Below, piece after piece: positions 9,874-23,699 of a stretch of 64,000 nt of DNA (its first letter is position 1; each line of letters starts with the position of its first letter). The stretch is from Petrosia ficiformis (Eukaryota; Porifera; Demospongiae; Haplosclerida; Petrosiidae): contig OX345640.1 in assembly GCA_947044365.1 (NCBI GenBank), positions 925,001 to 989,000 on the forward strand, read 5' to 3'. The notes under the pieces were generated by a model that saw nothing but the letters and a program-made list of their open reading frames with translations, was not told where the DNA came from and did no database searches. A program made the position numbers and the translations under genes.

Positions 9874-12800
9874 TTACAAATCATTTCCTTTATCCTTTTC
9901 AAATGGTTGAAAAGTGTTCATCTGATGAGTATCTTCATCTTCCTCATCCTTGTCTTCCTCTTCATCCTCTTTCCAGTCCTCTTCCTCAAGGGACTCACCT
10001 TCCGATGTGAAGGTGAACCTCATTGGTCCCTGTCTTAATCGAGTGTAGCGTACCTCAAGCGAACGATACTTTCTGAAAATGTGAATCATTTTATGCTTGG
10101 GCATTATTAAACAGTGTTAATACACCAGATTCCCATGTTTACTAGGGTTACATCCAGGATGTTTTGTTAGGGAGAGGAAAGAATTGATAAAAGTGCGAGG
10201 CAAACTGTTCCTGGGGGAGGGGGTTAGGGGTACTCCCAAGGAAGATTTTGGGGCCGCCACAGAAGGCTTGTAGCTGAGATGTTATTGCATGTTGAAATAT
10301 GTTTGGTCTAAAATCTAGGGGAGAACTTCTAACCCACTGTATGAAGCCCTGTTTGCTTTGTGAGGTGTATATGGGACATGGTTCTCACTACACTTCTAGA
10401 ATAAGGTACTATATCCTTCTATATGTTAATAGCTACATGGTTTCCAGATTTATAGATAGCTAGGATTATTATACAAGTTTATTCCTGTTACATGTAATTT
10501 CAATGTTTTATGGATTCTAGATTCCTATGTTATTCTGTCAGGATTCCCGATTCCTATATTATTATGTCAGGGTTCAGGCCTTTGTTAGGGTTTCAAGTTC
10601 ATATATGCTATGGGGACACCATATTCCTGTTATTTGGTGATCTATAGAATTATCTATTTCCAAGTTTGTACGTTGTGAACTAAAGAGAGTTAAGTCATTT
10701 CCTTACTTCCTCCAGTAAAATATTCCAACTATTAAAATGATAGTAGCTATTACAGTCAATACAAATCCACCAGCGCCCAAACCAAGAGCAAGTGGCAAGT
10801 AATTCTTTGTAGTATCTTTACCACCATCATCTAGTGGTAATTGATGAATATTTAATTAGTTTATGAGTAATTAGATAGATGGGTGAAGGATGAGTGGAAG
10901 GATGGATTTGATAGATTAATGGATGGATGAATGGATGAATCAATTATAAGGTGGATGGATAAATTTATAGATTAAAGGTTGGATGGAAGGATGGATGGAC
11001 AGATTGATAGAAGGATCAATAGATGAATTTGATACTTTAAATTACATATTGTATAACCTACCTATAATTAAAATCGGATTAGGTCCATTATCAGCTGTTT
11101 TCACAACAACGTCTGATTCATTTACTGTAAATTTTAGTTGACCCAAATTAGCTTGTGTGACGAGATCATTAGATGCCTATGAAAGAATCAGTTATAACCA
11201 CTTAATATAACTAATGGGTAATAAGAACAAGTGTATATAGAGAAAAAAAAGCATCCCTATGATTGCTTTACAAATTTAAGTGAAGATAAAAGTATCCTTA
11301 TGACTGCTTTGTGGTGTCCAGAATTCAGTAATCATGGCTGACTTTATCAAGCATGAAAGACAACAGCTTATTATAGTTATTATTTTGATTATCTACTCTC
11401 CTGACCTTTCAAAGGACCTTGTAGAACTTTAGGAATATATTTCAGGCAGAATAGCTAGCTATTAGTTACAGTTTCTACGTAAGCTCAACAGCTTTCTTTC
11501 TGCTGGTGTGTAGTGATGGGCGATACTAATCGAAAAGTATCGAAGTAATCGATATTTTGTCGATACTTTACGGTATCGATTACTAATCGATTACAATGAA
11601 AGGTATCGGATGTTTAAAAAATGATTACCTGCGCATGCGCAATTTGCAATTCAAACGTGTGCAGAGAATTATGAGAATACGCTCGCAGTCATACGCACGT
11701 CGCACGATAGAGATCGAAGTCTATAGGCATAGGAGCAGCGAGCGTTTGACCAAGTATTACTACTGTATTACAGAGAAGAAGAAGAAACAATGCAATCAGT
11801 TTCTCCAGAAGAAAATCATGAACAATCACTTCAGCCTGGCCCATCGAATGTGGATGCCATACAGCCTAGTGCTAGTAAGAGAGCTAGCAAAAAGTATACT
11901 AGTCCAATATGGAACTATTTTGAAAAGGTCCAGGATCAACCAAATTTTGCTAGTTGTGTAATGATGTATTTTTCAAAAAAAACTCATAGAAACTGTTCAA
12001 ACTGATTCATTAAGTGCATTATTAATTACTCAAAAGTAGTAATCATATTAGTAATCGATACTATCGATACTTGCATGAGCAGTAATCAGTATCGTATCGT
12101 ACTGGAAATTTATGGTATCGCCCATCACTACTGGTGTGTAGAGCTTGATCGCGCGTTCTTTTACGCGCCACGCCCATTAATTGACCGAGCCCCCAGGAAT
12201 GATGTAACTTCCTTAACTACGTATACAACCCATACTCGCGTAGGTGACACAAACATATATATATATAAACATACATCGAACCCGTGGGAAAGCAATCATA
12301 GGGATGGCCCTACGGGCCATAAAAATTGATTCAATATCCAGTGATTTCAGAATTGAGTACTAAATGAGTACTTGTGGATTGTACATGTACACAAGCATGT
12401 TGGTTGTACTAATTACAAGTTACTGATTATGTAATAATATTCCATGGTCCTACTACTATATAACAACAAACTGTGAGATAAGAAATCTATTTTACTACTA
12501 TTACATACAACGGTATTGAAAAATTACATAATTCAGCTTGTTACAACGTTGTTTAAGGTATGGTTCAATCTGCCAGAATATATATGTAAGGTACCCAATT
12601 CAAGCAAAAAATCAATCAAGTATTCAGGTATCTTATCGCCCATTACTACTGAATATTACATACAAAATGAACTCACACTCTCTACATTATTAACGGCAGT
12701 AGTTGATAAATCAACAGGTAATATATATACATGTGCTGTTAATATCATCTCATCATGATTTCTCTTCTTCGTATTCGTAGTGTTAACTTCCTCCGTTACA

Positions 12801-14449
12801 TTTACCTCCAATTGCCACGGCTGCAAATTCAGATTCTGTGTTTGAGAATGTGGATAGTTCACTAGACTGTCTATGTTTGTCTGTTAGTATTGATGTGTAT
12901 ATACTGTCTAATCAATGTGTGTATAACCATTGTCCATGGCAGTATGTGTGTTCAGTTGTCTGTTAGTGTATATACTGTCCATTCCTTACTTTTTGAAGAT
13001 CATCAAAGACTATCATTTGTAATTCTTTCTGCCATTCATAATTATGATAGTTTGAACCCAGTGAAGTTGTTTGAAATATCAAACGAACATATCCATACTG
13101 AACTGAGGCTAAGATTATAGAGAATCATCATTATCATATCAAGTTCATCCATATCACTCCATTCTTTCATCTCTTGTCCCTTTCTCAAACCTTCCTGCCT
13201 CTGCTTTCCTTTCTCTATCTCCTCATTCTCTCTCTTGCCCCTCTCATCTTGTTTCTATCCTTTCCTTATCTCTCTCTCTAATCACTTACTTGCCACCATT
13301 ATTGGTTGCTGAACAGTATCTGATGACACATTATTGTACACATAAATAGACAAGTTATATGTTCCTGTGACAACAGCCGGGAAACTAATGTCCACTTTAC
13401 TTTCATTACCAGGAAGCACATATCGATTGCTTCCTACTTGATTGTCTGGACCAGAATACACTTCTACTGCTAGAGTACCCATGTATGGAATGTAACTATC
13501 ATTGTTAGTTGATTGTATATCTAAATTAACTGAGATCATCTTGTTAGCTCTGTACACAGGATTTATGTTGGATATGATGACATTATGAATAATTTCTGTA
13601 GAGAAATAATTATAGAAAACATAAATTTGTGTTGATATCTACTATATATTACATCATGTAGTGACTATGGACTTCTTGTACTAAAAAAGTGATAGTACCA
13701 TCAAACCTCTATCTATGTATGTATCTAAATGAATAATGAAGTCCACAGAAACACAGACACTCTTAGTATGACTGTAGCATAACTCAAACCACTGGCCATT
13801 CAATCAGGAAGCTCAAGCTCTAACCACTACGCCACACTGCCTCCTTAAAAAAAAAAGAGTGCCCATCAAACTGGGACTTTTTGGATGTGAATCTTTGTAT
13901 CTGACTCTGCTGCCTACCTGCCTCTTTATGTACAACACATACACATACACAGGACTATAGTTTATAATGAATAATTTGTCTTCATTAATCAATACACCAT
14001 TCATAATTCAAACCACATCAAAACATTCCTTTCATATAGCCATACCACTATATACATTCATAATCCAAGCCACACTATAATATACTATTATATTATGGTA
14101 TTCCATGGTGTCACATTAGCAAATATTACATCACTTACCCTCAGCCAGAAAAGAAGCAGTAACTTTAGCAACTCCAGCAGAATTTCGGCTAGTAACAGAT
14201 AATGTGTAATTATCCCAAAAGGGAAGCGAATAGATAAGATAATTATCATTAATGGTGCTATCATAAAGATGAGTACCATTACCAAACAGAATCAACCAGT
14301 GAAATAAAGTATCTGCTGTAAATGTCTACGAAAGGGAGAACAAAAAATAATATGCATTTGTACAACTACATGTACATGTATAATGTATATTTGCCGAGCG
14401 CCTTAGCACAAGGCATATAATTGCACAGTGTGGAGGAATCTCAGCTAGC

Positions 14450-14492
<43 letters not shown>

Positions 14493-17400
14493 TGCATTCA
14501 GGAATGCAATTAACACAACAATAATTAGTTGTGGGCATAATAAAACATGGAGTCACTATAGCAAGACATTTAGACATTCACCTTGCTGCTTTCCTGCAGC
14601 TAAAGGAGCATATTTTGATACTTCTGGCTTTCTTATAAGGTCTTCTGTCTAACACAAGTGACTATTGGAGTTAGAGGGAATGTAGTCTTGCTAGTCTGCC
14701 TTGGCAGACCTTCCAACTGCAAACGTGGGTAGGGTCTGGTAAGCATAGGCAGATCAGCCACATGTATATATAACTGTAGCATGGAATCACACGGGCTCCT
14801 GGAATCACCAAGGGAAAGGAGAAGAAGAGTAGATAGGGAGAGGAAATGTTCTCATCATGAAAATGTGGATTTAAGGTGCTTTGAGCACTAGGCTGTTACT
14901 CGACGTCTTCATGAAGAGAGTTCTGATGTTAATACAACAATTAATCCCCTTTGTTTGTTGTAATTCATGTATTTTACAAATTGTCTATGCAAGTAAGCTT
15001 AATATGTTCCCTCTCTAAGCTAATTATACATACTTTATGTGTGCGAGGCTGATCTGCATATATATGTATACCTAGTTATATAAGTTGTATATGTACAAAC
15101 AAAGTACTTATGTATAGGATTCTACCAATACTAGTTAGTGCTTGAGGGTACAGTTAGGATTGGGTCTGACTACCTCTCAACTACGTAACATAAGTGTGTA
15201 TGTGTGTGTGTGCGTGTGTGTATGTATGTATGTATGTACATGTACATGTACTACACACCTTGTTTATTGGATGAGACACAGTGAAATTAATATTTTGATT
15301 TACTGGTAGGAAACCATTTCTACCTTTAGTAGTACCATCAATTGAAACTGACAGTTCAAGAATAGGAGGAGCTACGTACAAAAGTAAAAAATATTATTGA
15401 TTGTATATGTATATTATCAATTAGTAACGAAGGAAGTACTATACATAATGGGAGGGGCTTGATCAATTAATGGGTGTGGCACAATTAATATACCTTCATA
15501 TAACCTTGAGCCTTTAATTAGAGTATATATGGTACTAGTCTCGTGCTAAGCCACTTACTCAATTAAGTGAGTGGGTGGCTGGGCACAAGACTAATATGGT
15601 ACTACTCTACTTTTAGGTGTGCAATATTGTATATAGTATAGTACCATATATATTAGACATTGAACATCATCATGTAGTATGTATAATTCTATATCGCTGT
15701 ATATCTTTGTATATCTCTGTATACTCACGTTCTTCTACTACAAGTTGTAATGAACTTTCACCAACCCCTCCAGGATAGGACACAGTCACTTCTATAGTAA
15801 CTGTTCCTACTGATGTGAAGATATGACTAATATAAGGAGTCCCGCTTACTTTTGTTTCTCCAGCTAATTTCCATATATATTTAGGATATAAATGCTAAAT
15901 AGATAAGAAGATTACATGTGGAATGAAAGAACGTGTAGAGAAGAAAGATAAATGAGGTCATATGATAGAAAAGGAGGAATTGGGAATGTGACTTGGAACA
16001 AGACTTGGGAATAAGACTTGGAAATGAGATTTGAGAGAAGGATCAGATATTATGAAGATGAAGACCTTACCTCGGTACCATATTTGGTCGTCACATTAGC
16101 AAAGAAATTAACAGGAGCTTCAGCTGATATAAAGCTTGGAGCTATGATTGTAACACTGACAATAATATCTGTAGAAATAGGATATTGTATGATAGTATAA
16201 CTCTATGTGTGGTACCACAAAGTATTATGTAATATATACCACACCTACCAACCTGAGATAGACACATGTATATCATCCACTTCGAATCCTCCATTATTAC
16301 TTGCTGTAATGGATACAGTATAGTCTCCTGGAGTGTGATAAGTGTGTTTAGTGGAGTTTGCATTACTATATCCAATGATAACATTATGAGAATCATCTCC
16401 ATATGACCATTCATACTGTGTTACTATTTTAGCACCCTATATAAATAGATAATGAGGTTAATGGTGGATGAATCGACAAATTGATGGATGGATGGATGTG
16501 TGAATGAATGAATGGATAGGTAGGTGAATGGATGGATGGATAGATAGATGGATGAAATAAAATGATGAATAGCAAAATGATGGATAGATGAATGGACTAA
16601 TAAATACGTGGATGGACGAATAGATAATGGATGATTGGATGAATAGATGTACTGTAAGTATAATATATAATTATTACCTGTCCTTGAGTAAAACTAAATG
16701 TGATACTTTTATTCACTACTTCAGTAAGTTTAGAAGCCATTAGATCAATATCACCAGGTGCCATTACTGGACATTCTGCCTCCATAGGAAGAAAGAAAGT
16801 TTCTGAACCAACTACACACTTATCACCAGCTATCTGACGATATCTAGAAATGGGAGGGGTTATCATGTCAAATGACACATCCTCTAAAGTTACTCACCCT
16901 GAAGTATAAGAGTAATTAGCTCCTTCTGCACAAGCATCAGGTGGATCAGGAGGATACTGGTATCCATTCATAGGAACACATGGTCCATCAAGATCTACAC
17001 GCTCAAAATTTACTTCACTATAACAGATATGTGAATATACACACATGCTTTTAATTAGTGGGTGTGGTTAACTGACCATTCAAAATCTTCATCAGTACAT
17101 TCACACACTGTTCTATTAATTGGTCTGTCATAGTCCACATTAATATAACAACAATGATCAGGAAGACGTCTTTCATATTCTATACTCTCTCCCAAAATAC
17201 ATTGCTGTCCTTCTCTCTAATATGATAACAAGCACATGTACATTGTATAAAACATACACACACACAAAGGTAGAAATACATGCAGACACACAGACAGACA
17301 CACAGACAGAAGACAGACAGACACATGGACAGACTAGCACACAGACATAGATAGACACACAGTCAGACAGACAGACAGACAGACAGATAATGGATCAAAG

Positions 17401-17534
17401 ATGCTTCCATTAATGATTTGGTACAGTCTCTACCAGCTGAGTGAGTCACTGAGGCCAGCGTAGTTGGTTGAGCAATGGCGTAGCAAGCCAGGATCACGGG
17501 TTCAATTCCCACCTGGGAACTCAGCATCTTTTCT

Positions 17535-17568
<34 letters not shown>

Positions 17569-19733
17569 TATACACACCTCATCAGTTGGTTTCCACAAGT
17601 AGTAGTCATTCTGTTGACATTGACTAAGATTTAGTGTAGTAAAGTCCAGATCAATAACAAGCCATTCAAATGTTGCTAAGCTCACTCCAGGATAATACCC
17701 AAATATGGTAGCATGTTGAGCTGCTTCTCCATATTCTGTTAACATTCTTACAACATTGATATTTTCATAGTTGTTTGTGAATGTATAATTTTCCCAATGA
17801 TATCCTTCATCACAAGAAGATCTAATGTATGTACATGTACATATATGTGTACATGTATGTAACTATGTATGTGTGTACAATGTACACACATACATACATG
17901 TACACTGTACATGTATGTATGTGTGTACATGTATGTGTATGTGTATACATGTATGTATGTATGTACATGTATGCAAATGGCTACAATTTGTATACAATGT
18001 ATGTACATACATACAGGTGTACATGTACATGTACATGTACATGTATATACAACACAATGTATACTTACAAGACATAAAAAGCTGGTATCCATTTATCAAC
18101 AACAGCAGTGAACACACCATAATTTAACAGCTGAAACTCTTTATAACCAGAATATAATTCCCTCCATATAATACCTCCATTATCTGATATATAGAGTCTT
18201 AAACCACTAAAATCATATCGATTAAGACTCTCTCCAATATTCCCTATAAAATAATAATTACTATGATGTAGATATTTAGCTTTCCTACTCACATGACAGT
18301 TGGCTGTGAATTCATATATACATGTACATAATTATATACATGTAAGTGTATATAATTATATATGTACATGATTACATGTACATGTATATATGTACATGAT
18401 TACATGTTAATATAGTGAAAAGTACAAACTAGGGCTGGAATGATTTATTAATTAATCAAATAATCAGTCGATGTTGAAAATTCTTCTGATTATCAATTAT
18501 AACTATGCTAATTATTTAAGAAGACATACTTTTCAACCGTGCAACCTCAAATAATGTACAATATGAAAGTGACAGGAAGCCTTTTTGATCATCAAATGGG
18601 AGGAGTTTCCTGTATTAATTGACTTAATTGGCCTAATTACTTCTGCTGATTTAAATCGATTATCAATTGATTTGAAGTTAGTCTATAATCGATTTCAGAA
18701 TCTCAGTCGACTCTCAGCTTTAGTACAAGCTCTTTAGGATCAGTGGAAGTGTCATTATTTAGAGGTCATTTATTACACTAATGTATTGGTACAAACAAAC
18801 AAAGCATCCTCGGTATGAAGTGTCCTTTACATACATACATACATACATACAAAACATACATACATGTACTTAAATACAGAAAGACAGACAGACAGACAGA
18901 TAGATAATTCATTTCAACTACAATACATAAAGTGGATCAAATGCATGTACATGTATGTATGTATGTATGTATGTATGTATGTATGTATGTATGTGTGTAT
19001 GTATGTATGTATGTTTGGGAGTTTTTGTTACGAACTCTCGCAACAGAACCTTTCAACCCTATCCCGTAGGCAAGGTGAAAGGGGTGCATCGGCTGTTTCA
19101 AACTGTTACCCTTTGAGTCAACCCCCAAGGCTGCATAATCCTATCCTATTTGTATTGCATATTTTTGGGTTTTCCGAAATCGGAATTGTTGAACACTCAT
19201 TTCCCTGTGTATATAGTAAGTTAATTAATCTTTAGCCTAAGACGAGAGAAATTTTACAAAACCCAAGTGGTAGCTTAAACATACATATGTACATATATAC
19301 TTTGCTATCAATTTAAGGTTTGGGAGACTGGCAGCCTGTTCTTGAGAAGCAGGAATGGGGTTTAAAACGTTTTTATGGCGCCAACTCTCACCACTCTGAC
19401 AGTCTCCCATTGTTAAAATATCATGATTGTTAATTTAGTCTAGGTTCTTTGTTATATTCAGGCTTTGGTATAAAAAACACATCACATAACTAACCTGTTT
19501 CCAACATGTGGAGATAACTAATTATAAATTCAGTGCGCATGCGCATTTCCTCACGTGTTTAATTTTTGAAAGTAAAAACTTTTTTATTTTAAATTATTTT
19601 ATTTTATTTTATTATTTTATTTTTTATTTTTTATTTTATTTTTTTTTAATTTTTATAAATTAAATTAATTTAATTTAGTTTATTATTATTATTATATTTT
19701 TTGTATGTATGTATGTATGTATGTATGTATGTA

Positions 19734-19792
<59 letters not shown>

Positions 19793-21351
19793 ATGTATGT
19801 ATGTATGTATGTATGTATGTATGTATGTATGTATGTATGTATGTATGTATGTATGTATGTATGTATGTATGTATGTATGTATGTATGTATGTATGTTTGT
19901 TAGTACCAAGTGCCATTATGATTCCAGGAGCTGTATCTTGTGATAGGATAGGTTGAAATCCATGTGATTCATCAATATACATGTGAAGATGTAGAGAACA
20001 AGGCTAAGAAGAAAAGATCCAATATTATATATAATATATATATCATATAATATCTTACCAGATTACAAGTGATAGGTAGTCCATTACTATCAGTTGCTGG
20101 AGGAGTAACAGGTGTCCATTCACCTCCCTTATCAAAACTGATTACTGTATATCCCTGAGTACTTGTAGGAATCTTTCTATTTGCTAAATATGTTCCAATG
20201 ATACTCTCCACAACATATACATCAAATGTAGGATATCTGTATGTGTGTTAATTATTATTAATGGTTATATTAATAGTTATTACACTTACGAGTCTATCCA
20301 GTCACTTTCTGGTGGACTAATGATATTATCAAGAGATAAGGTATAATTCATACCAGCCTCTTCTGATAAATAAACATGAGTGTTATTAGGATCATGATAA
20401 ACAGCCATCATAACCTGGTTCTCACTAGAATCAACTAGTGCATAATGCTGAGGAAGAAGTGATGTCATAATATGTCATAATGCATCATAATATAACCATG
20501 TGTCATCTTGACATGTCTTAAGGTAATATTATTAGTCATTGTAAGTCATTATTAGTCATTGTGAGTCATTGTGAGTCATTATGAGTCATTACCAGTAATC
20601 TTTAAGTCAAACACAAACCTTTTCATTAAGTTCCAATGGGAAGGTAGCAGGCTGGAACATCCCTCGTCTGTGACTCACCCACAAGGGACTCAAGGTGCTT
20701 GTTCCCTGTCCAATTTGTGTATAGTTCCTCTGAGAAATGATGTCAGAGTTATATCACATGATGATCATGTGACAGTTACATGACTAACCTGTATGAACAT
20801 GTATTGATATGACAGAACAAATGTTCCAGGCATGAATGCACCGAGTTTTGAATCAAACAGCTGTGTCTGGTAGCCATTACCAGAGGCATTTGATGATGTA
20901 TATAACATGACAGTTGTGTCTATGGAGAAATGAAGAGTAATCATAACTGAATGTAATTAAATGTATTAATAACTAATAAGAGTAATCTTAACTTATATTT
21001 GTATTCAACATGTACCGATGTAGGACTAGTAATTACTGCACATTTTACACATTATATAATAATAAATACATCATTCATCAGTATAATTATAGTTAAAATG
21101 AATTATAATACATAATTATCATGTTAAGAATAGTTTGTTAAAATTGAAAGTAATTATCAGTTATTATAATATTCATACTGTTATTCTAAACTTATTCTCA
21201 CGAACCGTTAACTTTCTGATCAAAATACACAACAGTAGGATCCTCATAAGTACTGTTGAGTTCTCGCCAGGCATAACGAGTTACATTGTCCCCTATTTTA
21301 GTCCAATTTAGACCTGCATTACCAGATACCCAGAGCTAGGAGAGAGAGAGA

Positions 21352-21386
<35 letters not shown>

Positions 21387-23639
21387 TGAGAGAGATAGAG
21401 ATATACATGTTGTATATTGATTATATTCATACATGTTAGATAACACTGTTCTCATACATATTATTGGTCAATTCCAGTTTGTTTCCTGCTGAGTAAACAG
21501 GATGTAGTAACTTGTTTACCATATGCAATGAAATAATTAATTCTAATTAGTATGGTATTGCCTAAAGCATTTATAGTTTATTACATACTGTAATACAGAA
21601 ACAGAGTACATTAGACTGTTCACTAATGATCTTTGATTTGGTATTACAAATACATCTATCTACATAGCTACTGATTAGAATATCTAGTCAGAAATCTATA
21701 TATGGGGAGTTTCTTTCACTAATATAACTAAAAATGTTCATTATTAAACAGAAAAATGTGCCTCATCATTACAACTGAACTACCTGGAGTGTATGATATA
21801 TTGTATGATGTAATGTAAGGAATGCTACATCAGAAATACTCTATTATTATATAGACATGAGAAAGGAAGAGAAACATCCTACACAACAGCAAGATTTCCT
21901 GACTCACAATCGTATGATTACCACTAGCAAAGTACAGGTATACACTGTAGATTAGAATATTGTTATGGTAAAACAATTTTTATCTAAATATTTTATGGAA
22001 TTTCATGTTCGTGGACTGTACTAAATTATAAATTACGAGATATCAAAATTAAATTAAAATTAATCTACAATTCCACATGTACATATACATGTACTATTCA
22101 TGTGTCTAGCATGCTAGCAAACAAACACACATACAACAAACAGACAAACAGCCATAATGGCTTAGAAAAATAATCAGCCACAATGGCTTAGAAAAATAAT
22201 TATCAGCCACCATGGCTTAGAAAATAAGCAGCCCCAATGGCTTAGAAAATAAACAGCCACAAAGGTTTAGAAAATGAACGGCCACAATGGCTTAGAAAAA
22301 TAAGGAAAGATTGAACACTGAATGCCCAGTCTTGAGAACTGGGAATGGTGGGTTAAAGATCTTTGATGGCAAGCCAACTCTCCCCACTCATCCAGTGTCG
22401 ATATAATAACAATAATAAAAATAGTATATTTATATAACAAATACATAACATAATGCAACTCACAAACAAAGAAGAGAATTATAGAGCTGCTGTAAACTTA
22501 AGTTGGTGACATGTGCAAGGTTTGAGATCAGTGAGCTACACTAAGCACCTGCTCTTATAAAAGCAATTGGCATCATATTGACTACCCATGCACAACACAC
22601 AAAAGAAGTACTGATTAGTGCTGACTATAATGTAGACAGGGGTGTGGAAACAGCCAGTCATGCAGGACATTGTCCAATAAATCTAGTGAATGTCTGGTAA
22701 AACGAAACTGAACTGTATACAAAGTATATGGAGAGCAGGACAACAGTGGCAAAATTAGGCCAAAATGTCTGGCAGTTGGCATAATGTTTCCACACCCCTG
22801 AATATAGAAGAAGCACTAATCAATGTCTAGCACGCCTAATAGTCACATTTCTTGTTAAGCTCAGTCTAACACTAACTGCCAGGCAAATACCTTCCTCTGT
22901 ATGTTTGCGTACACTACAATTAAATTTAGAAAAAATAGGTGCATGTATTTTGTAAACCTTTTTAAATGTAAAACATAGCTTAGTATACCAGAAACCTTGT
23001 TGTATTAAATGACTAGTTAACTTATAATGTCTGTCTGCAAAATCTTTAAAAGAATTGCATATCCGACCAATTCTTATTAATTGTGAAATATACACTCCAT
23101 AAGCAGGTTTAGTGGGAATATTACTGCATAAATGTGGAAAGTTAACTATATTAAAAGACAATTTATCAAAAATGGTAGTGTGATATCTGTACTATTCAAT
23201 ATCAGCTGATATTACTATCTAGATTGAATATAATCTTGTAGTGACTGTACTATAAATCATTAGTATTCTGAGCTTTGTATAAGGTTTGTTAAGATACTAT
23301 ATCTACAATGCTATCCTTATATGAAGAAGCAACCATTTAAATACTCTTATAGTAGTAGTTTCACTATATGAAAATGATTAATCTCATAGTTAATTAATAT
23401 TGTACCTTTTTTGTCCCTTTGTCATATGCTAACACATGTTGTTCATATGCTGTAACATCTGGGACTCGGAATCGTTGGAATCGGAGTGAGTCCGGAGTGA
23501 AAGGTAGATTAACAGCTGTGAAATTGTCTCCTTCATCAAGTGTGACATATAAACGATGGTTAATACGATCAGTGAAAATTAACTGTAAGAGGATAAATAG
23601 ATAGATAGATAAATAGTGGGGGAGAGTGAGTGTGTGTGT

Positions 23640-23699
<60 letters not shown>

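Noticed and set aside
17440..17530. Functional tRNA gene
   Set aside because: Box A and B motifs are present but I could not pair acceptor and anticodon stems; a SINE head fits better.
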